A stretch of DNA of 64,000 nucleotides from Alicyclobacillus pomorum DSM 14955 (GCF_000472905.1 NZ_AXAR01000012.1:50873-114872), one strand, 5' to 3'; shown: positions 33,136 to 42,220, counted from the first letter of the stretch. The notes: generated by a model not told the origin, from the sequence alone. Made by a program: numbers and translations.

Positions 33136-33246
33136 TCACCACTTCGCGTACTGTCCAATCAACGCCACGGCAACCACCGCGACGGCGAGCGCTACAAAGA
33201 TGAATATGTACGTTCCGTTGGGTGTCGGATCCTGTTTGTGCCTCAT
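33136..33246 (-). CDS. Single-pass membrane micropeptide (36 residues)
   Basis: ATG 33246 lies 5 nt after GGAGGAGG, a very strong ribosome site. The peptide MRHKQDPTPNGTYIFIFVAL continues AVAVVAVALIGQYAKW. It has a hydrophilic N-terminus followed by one membrane helix, a layout like cytochrome c oxidase subunit IIa peptides, though no oxidase gene is nearby. It is convergent with fumarase. The 222 bp upstream (33247-33468) hold no other gene that I can support. Confidence 0.65.
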   Translation of the reverse strand: MRHKQDPTPNGTYIFIFVALAVAVVAVALIGQYAKW

Positions 33247-33468
33247 GTGTGCCTCCTCCAATCTGAGATGATCTGTGAAGCTAGTGTCTGCTGTTGGACC
33301 GGATCCATGCGGATGGCGGACGTGTTGGTGGGGAAAGACGAAGTGGACTCTGAAACAATACGGGCCGTCCCACAGGTTCCAGCCAATGACCTGTTGGGGC
33401 GGCCGCGTGTTTTCACAGATGAATGGTTTCTTCTGGATTGGTTTCAGTCTCGGTGCGAGATACTGCGG

Positions 33469-34800
33469 TTATTTTGAAGGCTTCACCTTCGCCAGGACGC
33501 TTTGCAGCACTTCGCGATACGGGCGGAAGTCTTCTCGTTGGATTTTCCATAAAGTCCATCCCGGTTGCCCTGTGTCTTTGCTAAACCACCAGACGTACGT
33601 CAGAAATGCAACCAGAGAGGACAGCGTGGTGGCCACTGCGACGGTGTTCAGCGGATTCAAAAACTTCGACAGGATGGCGATAAACACTGCGTTTACTGCG
33701 ATGTACAACAGGTTTCTCCACACAGCCTGAATCGGTTTGCCGACGGAGTTCGTAAAGTACTGCATGACAATGCCTTCAGCAGCTTGTAGCACGTAACCGG
33801 GTAAGAGCAAGCAAAACGGTAAAATGGCGCCATAGTATTTAGAACCGAAGGCTAGCACGAGCAACCATGGAAACGTCACGTACATACCAGCGGCTACGAT
33901 GCATGAAGACAAGAGGGTCTGCCGCGTGGACGTCTGAGTTAGTGTGATAGCGTCATCGCGGGAACTTCCCGTCATGCGGGCAAACACTAGTTGGGTGATG
34001 GAGCCGGATAACGTATTCAACACCTCGGCTGCCACCATCGCGATTCCGTAAATACTCATGATGTCTTTGTCAGATTGGAGAAACCAATATCCCATGCGCA
34101 GTGCAAGATAGCTTGTGCCTTGGGCAACAGACGACCATCCTCCAAAGTTCAGCGTTCCCTTTAATTCCCGTGGAGACAGTCGCCATTTCAGGACGCCTTC
34201 TCGCCTCAGCAGCCGGTATGTGACAACCATGGTCACGCCAACCGCAATGAGAAAACTGAGGATCCACAAATTGTAGGTCCACATCAAACGATCCGGTTCA
34301 GACAGCCCTTTGTCCAGCCACAGCGGAACAAAGATAATCAGAAACAGCAGCGGTTGCGCCAAGTTCATGCGATTTAACCAGGCTTGCTCATCAAGGGCGT
34401 TAAGCAAACGAGTGCCATACCCGTTGATGAAGGTAAAGCCCATCGCAATCAGCGCAAAAAACCAGACTCGTGACAGGTGGATAGGGTGGATGGGCATGTA
34501 GTACAAGGCAACGGTGATCAACCACAGCAAGATAGCTGCTGTGTACACAAGAAAATTGCCGGCCTGGATAATTTCCTTGGTGTCGTTAGGCCGTTTTCGT
34601 ACAGCAAATGCGTAGTAGTTCATAAAACCGCCAAAAATGGTCATGCCGGTTTGTTGATAGGTGCCTGCAAGCTGAAATTCACCACGGTCAGCGCGGCTCA
34701 GATAGCGAGCGACTACCGCACTGCTGATAAATGCGATGAACGAGTACAATCCTTTATAAATGAACGTGAAAAATAGGGTCTTTCGTCGGGAAGAAGCCAT
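33469..34800 (-). CDS. Wzx-like polysaccharide flippase (MOP superfamily)
   Basis: 443 residues with about 12-14 membrane helices. The N-terminal layout KTLFFTFIYKGLYSFIAFIS, then VVARYLSRADRGEFQLAGTY, is typical of Wzx/RfbX flippases. The C-terminal third includes LPFCLLLPGYVLQAAEGIVM. Such proteins flip undecaprenyl-linked sugars for capsule or teichoic acid, or export lipids; the specificity is not readable. GGAG lies 8 nt before the ATG. No glycosyltransferase genes are adjacent, so it is an isolated flippase. Confidence 0.78.
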   Translation of the reverse strand: MASSRRKTLFFTFIYKGLYSFIAFISSAVVARYLSRADRGEFQLAGTYQQTGMTIFGGFMNYYAFAVRKRPNDTKEIIQAGNFLVYTAAILLWLITVALYYMPIHPIHLSRVWFFALIAMGFTFINGYGTRLLNALDEQAWLNRMNLAQPLLFLIIFVPLWLDKGLSEPDRLMWTYNLWILSFLIAVGVTMVVTYRLLRREGVLKWRLSPRELKGTLNFGGWSSVAQGTSYLALRMGYWFLQSDKDIMSIYGIAMVAAEVLNTLSGSITQLVFARMTGSSRDDAITLTQTSTRQTLLSSCIVAAGMYVTFPWLLVLAFGSKYYGAILPFCLLLPGYVLQAAEGIVMQYFTNSVGKPIQAVWRNLLYIAVNAVFIAILSKFLNPLNTVAVATTLSSLVAFLTYVWWFSKDTGQPGWTLWKIQREDFRPYREVLQSVLAKVKPSK

Positions 34801-35004
34801 GTGTTCAACTCCAATGGGTTTTCAACGGTTTTGATCCCGCCGACAACGGGCACATGTGTAACTATGGCGAATCCTCACTTGCCGCGTCAAGTGACAAATC
34901 ATCGATGCACTCGTCGACGGCTTGCCAGCTGTGTATGATAAGATCCAGATGAGTGTATCTTTGTCAGGGTAAGTTCCTAGGCGGTGCGCTGAGGAGGAAT
35001 ACAT

Positions 35005-36756
35005 ATGCGAGTGGTGGAGCTCATTGAGAAAAAGCGAGATGGACAGGAGCTCAGCGAATCGGAAATCCGGGCGCTCATCCAGGGCTACACATCTGGACAG
35101 GTCCCGGATTACCAGATGAGTGCGTTTGCGATGGCGGTCTGCTGGCGGGGGATGAGCGACGCCGAAACAGTCGCTTTGACCCTGGCGATGGCCGAATCTG
35201 GCAGCACGTTGGACCTTTCAGCCATCCCCGGTATCAAGGTGGATAAACATAGCACAGGCGGCGTCGGGGACAAAACCACGCTGGTGTTGGGCCCGCTTGT
35301 CGCGTCTGTCGGTGTTGCGGTCGCCAAAATGTCTGGCAGAGGGCTTGGGCACACAGGAGGCACCATTGACAAGTTGGAATCCATTCCCGGGTTTCGCGCA
35401 GACTTGTCAATGGACGCGTTTGTGGAACAAGTAAAGAAGATTGGTATTGCTGTGGCAGGGCAAACGCACGAACTCGCACCTGCGGATAAGTCTCTGTACG
35501 CGTTGCGGGATGTGACCGGAACGGTTCGTTCCATTCCGCTCATTGCCAGCTCCATCATGAGCAAGAAATTAGCGAGTGGTGCAGACGCCATTGTCCTCGA
35601 TGTGAAGGTCGGAGACGGCGCTTTCATGAAGGATGTCGAGCAAGCCAAGATGCTGGCGGAAGCGATGGTGCGCATTGGTCATCAAGCGGGACGGCGCACA
35701 GTGGCTGTGTTGACACAAATGGAGCAACCGCTGGGATATGCTGTGGGGAATGCTCTCGAGGTTCGTGAAGCGGTGCAAACTTTGCGTGGCCAAGGGCCTG
35801 AGGACTTGACGGAGTTGTGCCTGACCCTGGGTGCGCAGATGGTCGTGCTTGCAGGCAAAGCGGCGGATCCAGAGGAAGCGCGCGCAAAACTGCAGAAGGC
35901 GTTGCACAGCGGGGCTGCGCTCCAAAAGTTTCAAGAGCTGGTCTCGTCACAGGGGGGAGATTCGCGCGTCGTTGACGATCTCGCTGTACTGCCCAAGGCA
36001 CCAGTGGTGCGCATGATGCATGCCAGCGCGACGGGGGTCGTTCGGGCCATCCACGCCGAAGGGGTGGGCCTCGTCGCGATGCGTCTGGGCGCTGGTCGGG
36101 CGACTCGAGATGACCAGATTCACCCGGGGGTTGGCGTCGTTTTGCAACGAAAGGTTGGCCAGTCTGTGGTAGCGGGAGATCCATTGGTGGAGATTCACGC
36201 TCAGACGGACGCGGACGCAGAGGCCGCCGTTGAGGCGCTGGCACATTGCATTGAGATTGCAGATGGATCTGCGTTTACCCCGCCTCTGATTCTGGACATT
36301 GTCGGGGAAGCGACTGCCTCAGAAACCGGGCCTTCCGAGCTGGTGCGCGCGGCTCGTCAGGCGCGTGAAGGTGCGTATGTGCCGTACTCCAAGTTTGCCG
36401 TAGGGGCTGCGATCCGCCTAGGAAGTGGCGAGATTGTCACGGGTGCAAACGTCGAAAATGCGTCCTACGGATTGACAAATTGTGCGGAACGCACGGCCAT
36501 CTTCCGTTTTGTCACGTCCGAAGCCTATCGACGTGGTGAGCGGATTGCATCGATTGCCGTCATTGCGGACAGCGATGGACCTGTGGCGCCTTGCGGAGCA
36601 TGTCGACAAGTATTGGCTGAGTTTTGCACTGCGGACACCCCGGTTGAATTGGCTGACATGAAAGGGAACGTCAAGCGGACGACGGTCGGTGAACTTCTCC
36701 CATACGCGTTTGGCGCTGCGCAGATGCAAGGCTCGGATGAAGACAGATCAAAGTAA
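35005..36756 (+). CDS. Fused pyrimidine-nucleoside phosphorylase and cytidine deaminase
   Basis: 583 residues. Residues ~1-435 are a full PyNP/DeoA-type phosphorylase (KVDKHSTGGVGDKTTLVLGP at ~78-97, MSGRGLGHTGGTIDKLES). Residues ~441-575 are a complete cytidine deaminase: GANVENASYGLTNCAERTA (zinc ligand Cys493, catalytic Glu495) and PCGACRQVLAEF (Cys530, Cys533). It would deaminate cytidine or deoxycytidine to uridine or deoxyuridine and phosphorolyse it to the base and (deoxy)ribose-1-phosphate, coupling two steps of pyrimidine salvage. In most Bacilli pdp and cdd are separate genes. GAGGAGG precedes the ATG. No frameshift is needed to join the domains. Confidence 0.92.
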   Translation: MRVVELIEKKRDGQELSESEIRALIQGYTSGQVPDYQMSAFAMAVCWRGMSDAETVALTLAMAESGSTLDLSAIPGIKVDKHSTGGVGDKTTLVLGPLVASVGVAVAKMSGRGLGHTGGTIDKLESIPGFRADLSMDAFVEQVKKIGIAVAGQTHELAPADKSLYALRDVTGTVRSIPLIASSIMSKKLASGADAIVLDVKVGDGAFMKDVEQAKMLAEAMVRIGHQAGRRTVAVLTQMEQPLGYAVGNALEVREAVQTLRGQGPEDLTELCLTLGAQMVVLAGKAADPEEARAKLQKALHSGAALQKFQELVSSQGGDSRVVDDLAVLPKAPVVRMMHASATGVVRAIHAEGVGLVAMRLGAGRATRDDQIHPGVGVVLQRKVGQSVVAGDPLVEIHAQTDADAEAAVEALAHCIEIADGSAFTPPLILDIVGEATASETGPSELVRAARQAREGAYVPYSKFAVGAAIRLGSGEIVTGANVENASYGLTNCAERTAIFRFVTSEAYRRGERIASIAVIADSDGPVAPCGACRQVLAEFCTADTPVELADMKGNVKRTTVGELLPYAFGAAQMQGSDEDRSK

Positions 36757-36807
36757 TGTGGATGTCACATTGGGATGATTTGAACAGGTGGACAGGAGGC
36801 GGATTTT

Positions 36808-38658
36808 GTGAACAACGAAAAAGTATGGTCACAACCCAAGTGGAGCGAGTCTGCAAATGGAACGGCGTCTCTGCCGTCGCGGGGTGAGATTCCGGACGAG
36901 TTCAAGTGGCGGCTGGAGGATATGTATGCGTCACACGAGCAATGGGATAAAGACGTCGAAGAAGTCTCTCGTCTGTCGGAACAACTGTCGTCTCTCCAGG
37001 GTACGGTCGGTTCTTCGGCGCAAGCCTTGTACCAGGCGCTGACGCTGCAAGACAAGCTCAGTGAGCGCATGTCCAAAGTCTACGCGTATGCCCGGATGCG
37101 CCGCGATGAAGACAACACGAATACCACATATCAGGCGATGACAGACAAAGCGATGGCACTGTGGGTCAAGGTAGATAGTGCGAAAGCGTTCCTGATTCCG
37201 GAAATTCTAGCCATCCCGGATACCACCATTCGCCAGTACCTCGCAGAATACCCTGATCTGAAGCTATTCGAGTTTGCATTGGAAGACCTACTGCGGCAAA
37301 AGTCGCACGTGTTGTCTGCGGAACAGGAGGAATTGCTGGCGGCTGCCGGCGAAGTGGCGAGCGCCCCGCAACAGATCTTTACCATGTTCAACAACGCGGA
37401 CATCAAGTTCCCCACCATCAAAGACGACGAGGGGAACGAAGTGGAATTGACACACGGTCGCTACGTGCACTTCCTCGAGAGTCGCAACCGTGATGTCCGA
37501 AAGAGCGCGTTTGACGCGCTGTACCAGACGTATTCCAAACACAAGAACACGTTGGCTGCCATTTACTCCGCGAGTGTGAAAAAAGACGTGTTTTACGCTC
37601 GCGTCCGCAAGTACGACTCTGCGTTGCAAGCAGCGCTCGAAGAGGACAATGTGCCGATTTCCGTCTATGACAACCTGCTCGCTGCCGTAGATGAGTCCTT
37701 GCCCACTTTGCACAAGTATTTGAAGTTACGGAAGTCCGTATTGGGGCTGGATGAGCTGCACATGTACGACCTCTACACGCCGATTGTGGCAGATGTCGAT
37801 GTGAAAATGGATTACGGCGACGCGGTGGATGTGGTCAGCAAGGCGATTGCGCCCCTCGGCGATGAATACCAGCGCATTGCCAACGAAGGCATGAAATCCG
37901 GCTGGGTGGACGTGTACGAGACCAAAGGCAAGACGAGCGGCGCCTACTCGTGGGGAGCCTACGGAGTGCACCCATATATCCTGCTGAACTACCAAGGACG
38001 GTTTGACGACGTCTTTACGTTGGCGCATGAACTGGGTCACGCCATGCACACGTATTACTCCAACACGCATCAACCGCACGTGTACTCAGGATACACCATC
38101 TTTGTTGCGGAAGTCGCGTCGACGTGCAACGAAGCGTTGTTGATGCACCACCTATTGCAAACGACGGACGATCCAAAGATGCGCGCATACCTGTTGAACC
38201 ACCACTTGGAGACCATCCGCGGCACACTGTTCCGACAAACCATGTTTGCGGAGTTCGAAAAGCGCACCCACGCTTACGTGGAAGAAGGCGGATCGCTCAC
38301 GCCAGAATGGCTGTGCGACACGTACTACCAATTGAATCAGAAGTACTTTGGAGCGGTGTGCGCGGTGGACAAAGACATCGCCATGGAGTGGTCGCGCATT
38401 CCTCACTTCTACACGCCGTTCTACGTGTACAAGTACGCGACGGGAATTTCCGCAGCGACTGCGTTGTCCCAGAAGATTCTGCAGGAAGGCGAGAGTGCCG
38501 TGCAGAAGTACATTGAGTTTTTGAAGAGCGGCGGTTCTGACTACCCGATTGAGTTGCTTCGCCGCGCCGGTGTCGACATGGAGTCGCCAGAACCCGTTCG
38601 CGCCACGCTGGGTCTCTTTGCCGAGATGGTTGACGAGTTGTCCAGTTTGTTGCCGTAA
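36808..38658 (+). CDS. pepF: Oligoendopeptidase F (M3 family)
   Basis: 616 residues from GTG 36808 behind AGGAGGCGG, the usual family length. The M3 zinc motif FTLAHELGHAMHTY (HExxH near residue 407) with the downstream Glu in FVAEVASTCNEAL is intact. The N-terminal helical cap (IPDEFKWRLEDMYASHEQWD) and the C-terminal FYVYKYATGISAA segment are typical. It hydrolyses peptides of about 7-17 residues in the cytoplasm and may degrade peptides imported by the Opp system in this window. It follows the salvage fusion gene by 51 bp and may be cotranscribed. Confidence 0.92.
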   Translation: MNNEKVWSQPKWSESANGTASLPSRGEIPDEFKWRLEDMYASHEQWDKDVEEVSRLSEQLSSLQGTVGSSAQALYQALTLQDKLSERMSKVYAYARMRRDEDNTNTTYQAMTDKAMALWVKVDSAKAFLIPEILAIPDTTIRQYLAEYPDLKLFEFALEDLLRQKSHVLSAEQEELLAAAGEVASAPQQIFTMFNNADIKFPTIKDDEGNEVELTHGRYVHFLESRNRDVRKSAFDALYQTYSKHKNTLAAIYSASVKKDVFYARVRKYDSALQAALEEDNVPISVYDNLLAAVDESLPTLHKYLKLRKSVLGLDELHMYDLYTPIVADVDVKMDYGDAVDVVSKAIAPLGDEYQRIANEGMKSGWVDVYETKGKTSGAYSWGAYGVHPYILLNYQGRFDDVFTLAHELGHAMHTYYSNTHQPHVYSGYTIFVAEVASTCNEALLMHHLLQTTDDPKMRAYLLNHHLETIRGTLFRQTMFAEFEKRTHAYVEEGGSLTPEWLCDTYYQLNQKYFGAVCAVDKDIAMEWSRIPHFYTPFYVYKYATGISAATALSQKILQEGESAVQKYIEFLKSGGSDYPIELLRRAGVDMESPEPVRATLGLFAEMVDELSSLLP

Positions 38659-38675
38659 GTTGGGAGAGGATACGT

Positions 38676-38709
38676 ACGCTCTGCACAAGCTGCCGTCTGT
38701 GCAGAGCGT
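38676..38709 (+). terminator. 12-bp stem-loop after pepF
   Basis: ACGCTCTGCACA (38676-38687) pairs perfectly with TGTGCAGAGCGT (38698-38709), loop of 10. A T-poor TTCTGT follows, so termination may be partial. It lies just 20 bp before the next gene. Confidence 0.6.
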
Positions 38710-38729
38710 TCTGTAAAGGGGAGTGCGGG

Positions 38730-39506
38730 TTGTCAAACGGAGCGGTTGTGCGGAAGGCAGTCATTTGGGTTTCCGTCGTGATTGCCTTGGCCAGCTTCGG
38801 ATATACGGGGCTTTTGCGCGCGAGTCATGAGCCCATACCGTTGTGGAACAAGGCGCTCATGACGTATGGCGGTGTGTTCTGCATCTTTCTGTTCCTTGAC
38901 GAAGTCGGCCGGAGCTTTGCCAAGCACAGGAAGGAGCGCTCGGTGGAGCTTTACCGTCCTCGTCCAACGCCAGCTCGACGGCCCGGACAACGTGTTGCAG
39001 TGACGCGTTCGGAAGGCACGCAGAGCGAGATTCGTCTCGAACGCGCGTCGCCGGACACGCGGGAGCCGTTCCGGAAGATGGTGACGGCATTCTACACGGA
39101 GACACTGGCCTTGGAAGGGCAGAGACCCGAGTTGGATGCAGCCGGCAACCTGCTTGGCGTGCCCGTGTCCCAGTGGTTGACAGCGGGTGCGTATCATCCG
39201 TTGTTGGTGATGCACGATGACAAGCCCGTCGGTTGCTGCGTACTGAAAACAGAAGTATCGGTCCATGCCCTGCTACTCTTCTATATTGAGCCTTCTCTGC
39301 GCCGTCGCCACGTCGGGACAGCCGCGTTGGAAAAGGTGGAAGCCTTTTTGCGCTTGCTTGGTGCGAACGACGCCATCGTGGCGAACGTATCGCGTTCGAA
39401 CATGCGGGGGCAAAGTTTCTTACAGGCGTGTGGCTATCGGCCAGCCCCCAATGAGGAGGACGGGCCCGAAACCGTTCTGTTTCGGAAATTGCTGAATGAG
39501 GGATAA
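38730..39506 (+). CDS. Membrane-anchored GNAT-family N-acetyltransferase
   Basis: 258 residues from TTG 38730 behind AAAGGGGAG. The N-terminal ~60 residues have two hydrophobic helices (AVIWVSVVIALASFGYTGLL and MTYGGVFCIFLFLDEV). A basic linker (PRPTPARRPGQRVAV) follows. A GNAT domain begins near residue 105: FRKMVTAFYTETLALEGQ, LLLFYIEPSLRRRHVGTAAL (the acetyl-CoA Q/RxxGxG/A loop, here RRRHVGTA) and LQACGYRPAPNEED. The combination of a membrane anchor with GNAT is unusual. The substrate is unknown. Confidence 0.78.
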   Translation: MSNGAVVRKAVIWVSVVIALASFGYTGLLRASHEPIPLWNKALMTYGGVFCIFLFLDEVGRSFAKHRKERSVELYRPRPTPARRPGQRVAVTRSEGTQSEIRLERASPDTREPFRKMVTAFYTETLALEGQRPELDAAGNLLGVPVSQWLTAGAYHPLLVMHDDKPVGCCVLKTEVSVHALLLFYIEPSLRRRHVGTAALEKVEAFLRLLGANDAIVANVSRSNMRGQSFLQACGYRPAPNEEDGPETVLFRKLLNEG

Positions 39507-39540
39507 GCCCATGATCTTGCTGCGGTTCACTACCGTTTGA

Positions 39541-39589
39541 GTGGATTCGGCCCGGTGTCGCCTTGTCAGCGCAAGATGGCCGAATCCAC
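39541..39589. terminator. Stem-loop between convergent GNAT and comER genes
   Basis: GTGGATTCGGCC (39541-39552) pairs perfectly with GGCCGAATCCAC (39578-39589), 25-nt loop. It lies between convergent genes and is a probable shared terminator. Confidence 0.6.
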
Positions 39590-39612
39590 CCGCAAACACC
39601 CTCATGTTCCAT

Positions 39613-40416
39613 TCATCGTCGAAACAAGTTGCCGACCGGGTTTTGGTGTGCGTGCCGTGCGGTGGTTTGATGTAAATCATCAAACATTTGCGGCGCCGTT
39701 TGCCGCAGACTTTGCAAGCCGATTTCCGTGACGCCACCGGGGACGCTGACTTTGGTGATGATGTCCTTCAACGTCATACCGCTCTGCAGCAACTGAGCGA
39801 CGCCAATCAACGTGGCTGACAGCAGATGTTCGACTTGAACGTAGTTCAGTTTCTCCGTGCGAACCGCAGCGTCCGCCCACATGTCCAGCAAACACGCGAT
39901 AAACGCCGGCCCGCAACTGGCTAAGTCGCTGGCCACACGGATTTGTTGTTCTTCTACCACAAACGGCGTAGCAATTTCCTTGAACAGCCCTTCCAAGGTG
40001 TGTCGCTGTGCCGTAGTCAGTGACGGCCCGTGGGAAACGAGCAGGATGCCACTTCGTGCGGATTGCGCGATGCTAGGAATGACCTTCGCAACGCCAGCTT
40101 CGGTATACGACTCCAGTTTTTCGAACGGCACGGTACTAATGGTCGCAACCAGGAACTGGCTCTGCGATAATAAGGGACCGACCTCCTCCAACACCGCGTT
40201 GCCGTCGCACGGCTTGGTGCAGACAAATACCACGTCAGACCCTTCCGCCACAGCTCGGGGACTCGGTGAGACAAACACCTGCTGGGATGTTTCTGCAAGG
40301 GCATGAGCCTTGCTGACTGTGCGGTTGTAGACATATACTTGCGTGTCGGGGCATGCAGCAAATGCTTTGGCCAACATGCCTCCGATGTTTCCTGTGCCGA
40401 TGACACCAATGCGCAT
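39613..40416 (-). CDS. comER: ComER-like pyrroline-5-carboxylate reductase family protein
   Basis: 267 residues starting at ATG 40416 behind GGAGGG. The Rossmann motif MRIGVIGTGNIGGMLAKAF, FVCTKPCDGNAVLEE and the PIMQ-like dimerisation region LASCGPAFIACLLDMWADAA match the P5C reductase fold. The size and spacing match the late-competence protein ComER of Bacillus, which has this fold but no proven enzymatic role. A true ProC is the alternative. It is monocistronic, transcribed opposite rpoN. Confidence 0.78.
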   Translation of the reverse strand: MRIGVIGTGNIGGMLAKAFAACPDTQVYVYNRTVSKAHALAETSQQVFVSPSPRAVAEGSDVVFVCTKPCDGNAVLEEVGPLLSQSQFLVATISTVPFEKLESYTEAGVAKVIPSIAQSARSGILLVSHGPSLTTAQRHTLEGLFKEIATPFVVEEQQIRVASDLASCGPAFIACLLDMWADAAVRTEKLNYVQVEHLLSATLIGVAQLLQSGMTLKDIITKVSVPGGVTEIGLQSLRQTAPQMFDDLHQTTARHAHQNPVGNLFRR

Positions 40417-40710
40417 GGTCTTCCCTCCAAAATTGTCCGTTGTAGATCAAACTTCTGCTTCGGCTGTCGGACCTCCGCCCCCCTTACTCCGGCATCACAG
40501 GCGCATGCTTACTGTATGTGTATTCGAATACGGGGGGTTTGCGCACACCTCGTGGTCAGCCAGTCACCCTGGACGACCGGGTGAAAACCGACAAGTTTGG
40601 TTCCATTCCGGCATAACAATGAGAGAAGTCGTATGCAGGAAATGTGCCAACGTCGTCGAAGTAGATCTCACCAATCCTGAATATCATGTGAACAAAGAGG
40701 GAGTGCCGCC

Positions 40711-42042
40711 ATGCAGCTTGGGTTTGCTCTGCAACAGGAACAGTCGCAAAAACTGCTCATGACGACGCAAATGAAACAAGCGATAGAACTCCTTCAGTGC
40801 GCCAGTGTTGATCTCATTGGCTACCTCGAGGCGTTTGTCACCGACAACCCGTGCGTGGATCTCGAGCTTCCTGCGGATCTCCAGCATTTGTTGATGCAGT
40901 CGAAGAATGGCGTGAGCCGTGAGCTCTCTCCAGTGGAACGAAAACAAGGTTTGCCCATCGAGAACTTGGTGTCTTCTGAACCCTCCCTGTACGAAGAAAT
41001 TACCTCGCAACTCCGTTTGATGACTGTCCCATCCCGACTCTTGCACGTCGCGTTCTACATTGCTGGTTGCCTCGATGAAAGCGGTTTCTTACGAGAGCGT
41101 GAACAGGACATCGCAGATGCGCTAGGCGTGTGTGTCGAAACCGTGAACGAGGCGTTGCAATGGGTTCACATGTGCCACCCGAAAGGAATTGGCGCGCGAA
41201 GTTTGCAGGAGTGCCTTCTCCTGCAACTAGACGACGTGTCGGAGGACCTGCGCGGCTTGGTGGAAACCATTGTGCGCAACCATTTGGCAGATGTGGCGGC
41301 TGGAAAGATCACTCACATCGCCAAGGTGCTCAAACGCACACCGGCTGAGGTTCAATCCGCGGTGGACGCCCTCAAGCAACTCAATCCTCGGCCCGGACTG
41401 CAGTACGGGCATGAGCAGCCCGCACACGTCATCCCTGATGTCATCGTTGAGCGTGTGGGGAGCGATTACGTTGTACGTACCAACGACGGAGCGGAACCCA
41501 AGTTGAACATTCACCGTGGATACGCCAAATGGCATCAAATGGATAGCGACGCTCGACAGTATGTGCTCAAGAAAATGCAGGCGGCACAGTGGTTGGTTCG
41601 CTGTCTTGAACAGAGGCGCTTGACGCTGTACAAAGTGGCCGAAGTGATTGTGGATGTACAGCGAGGATTCTTGGATCACGGTGCGGCGCATTTAAAGCCC
41701 TTGACGCTACGACAAGTTGCAGAGATTGCAGGCGTGCACGAGTCCACAGTCAGTCGAGCCACTCGTGGCAAGTACATGGCGACACCGCGAGGCGTATTTG
41801 AGATGAAACATTTCTTCACGTCCGAACTGCACGGCGCTGCAGGAAGTACGTCTGCAGCAGCGGTAAAATTCGAAATCCAACGGCTGGTGGAGCGGGAGGA
41901 TGAGACCCGCCCTTTGTCGGACGATGCGATTGCCCGCACTTTGCAGAGGCAGGGTATCCAAATCTCCCGCCGGACTGTCGCCAAATACCGCGAAGAACTG
42001 AACATTGCTCCGTCCTGGCGGCGGCGGAGGTTTGCAAACTGA
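40711..42042 (+). CDS. rpoN: RNA polymerase sigma-54 factor
   Basis: 443 residues. Region I begins MQLGFALQQEQSQKLLMTTQ, the usual glutamine-rich activator-interacting start. The core-binding and HTH regions follow, and the C-terminal RpoN box reads ISRRTVAKYREELNI. Sigma-54 recognises -24/-12 promoters and needs an enhancer-binding ATPase; none is in the window. AGAGGGAG precedes ATG 40711. A 12-amino-acid-rich overlapping frame upstream was not called. The gene sits immediately before the glycolytic operon but is separated from it by a terminator and a new promoter. The 293-bp gap before it (40417-40710) holds no supported gene. Confidence 0.93.
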   Translation: MQLGFALQQEQSQKLLMTTQMKQAIELLQCASVDLIGYLEAFVTDNPCVDLELPADLQHLLMQSKNGVSRELSPVERKQGLPIENLVSSEPSLYEEITSQLRLMTVPSRLLHVAFYIAGCLDESGFLREREQDIADALGVCVETVNEALQWVHMCHPKGIGARSLQECLLLQLDDVSEDLRGLVETIVRNHLADVAAGKITHIAKVLKRTPAEVQSAVDALKQLNPRPGLQYGHEQPAHVIPDVIVERVGSDYVVRTNDGAEPKLNIHRGYAKWHQMDSDARQYVLKKMQAAQWLVRCLEQRRLTLYKVAEVIVDVQRGFLDHGAAHLKPLTLRQVAEIAGVHESTVSRATRGKYMATPRGVFEMKHFFTSELHGAAGSTSAAAVKFEIQRLVEREDETRPLSDDAIARTLQRQGIQISRRTVAKYREELNIAPSWRRRRFAN

Positions 42043-42061
42043 CGGCTCCGGATGGAGCCGT
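42042..42061 (+). terminator. Terminator-like stem-loop after rpoN
   Basis: ACGGCTCC (42042-42049), GGAT loop, GGAGCCGT (42054-42061). It abuts the rpoN stop and the -35 of the cggR promoter. Confidence 0.55.
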
Positions 42062-42089
42062 TGCGTCTGTTTCGCACTTCACGTACAAT
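42061..42089 (+). promoter_or_regulatory. Promoter of the cggR-gap operon
   Basis: TTGCGT (42061-42066), a 17-bp spacer and TACAAT (42084-42089). The predicted start is ~25 bp upstream of the CggR operator, as in Bacillus subtilis where the operator lies between the promoter and cggR. Confidence 0.6.
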
Positions 42090-42119
42090 ATCACTGAAGG
42101 CAAATTTTTATGGTGCGAG

Positions 42120-42155
42120 CGGGACATCTTTGAATCCGTCGGGACAAAAAATGTC
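42120..42155 (+). promoter_or_regulatory. CggR operator
   Basis: CGGGAC (42120-42125), then 14 nt, then CGGGAC (42140-42145), N6 and TGTC (42152-42155). The known operator is CGGGAC-N6-TGTC-N4-CGGGAC-N6-TGTC with exactly 20-bp spacing of the CGGGAC units. Here the first TGTC half-site is replaced by GAAT, the rest matches. This predicts CggR repression relieved by fructose-1,6-bisphosphate. Confidence 0.85.
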
Positions 42156-42220
42156 CCTATGCAGAATCTGCGGACGCCAATGCGTCCGAACGGTGGCAGG
42201 CCGTGGTCAGGAGGTGCGTT

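Noticed and set aside
31548..33158. A 536-codon minus-strand frame opposite fumarase
   Set aside because: It mirrors the conserved fumarase gene; no start signal and no family resemblance.
33238..33477. A 79-codon plus-strand frame between the membrane micropeptide and the flippase gene
   Set aside because: No ribosome site or motif, and it runs into the flippase gene on the other strand.
40620..40762. A 47-codon plus-strand frame with CRKC overlapping the start of rpoN
   Set aside because: It has no ribosome site and overlaps the well-supported rpoN start by more than 50 bp in another frame.
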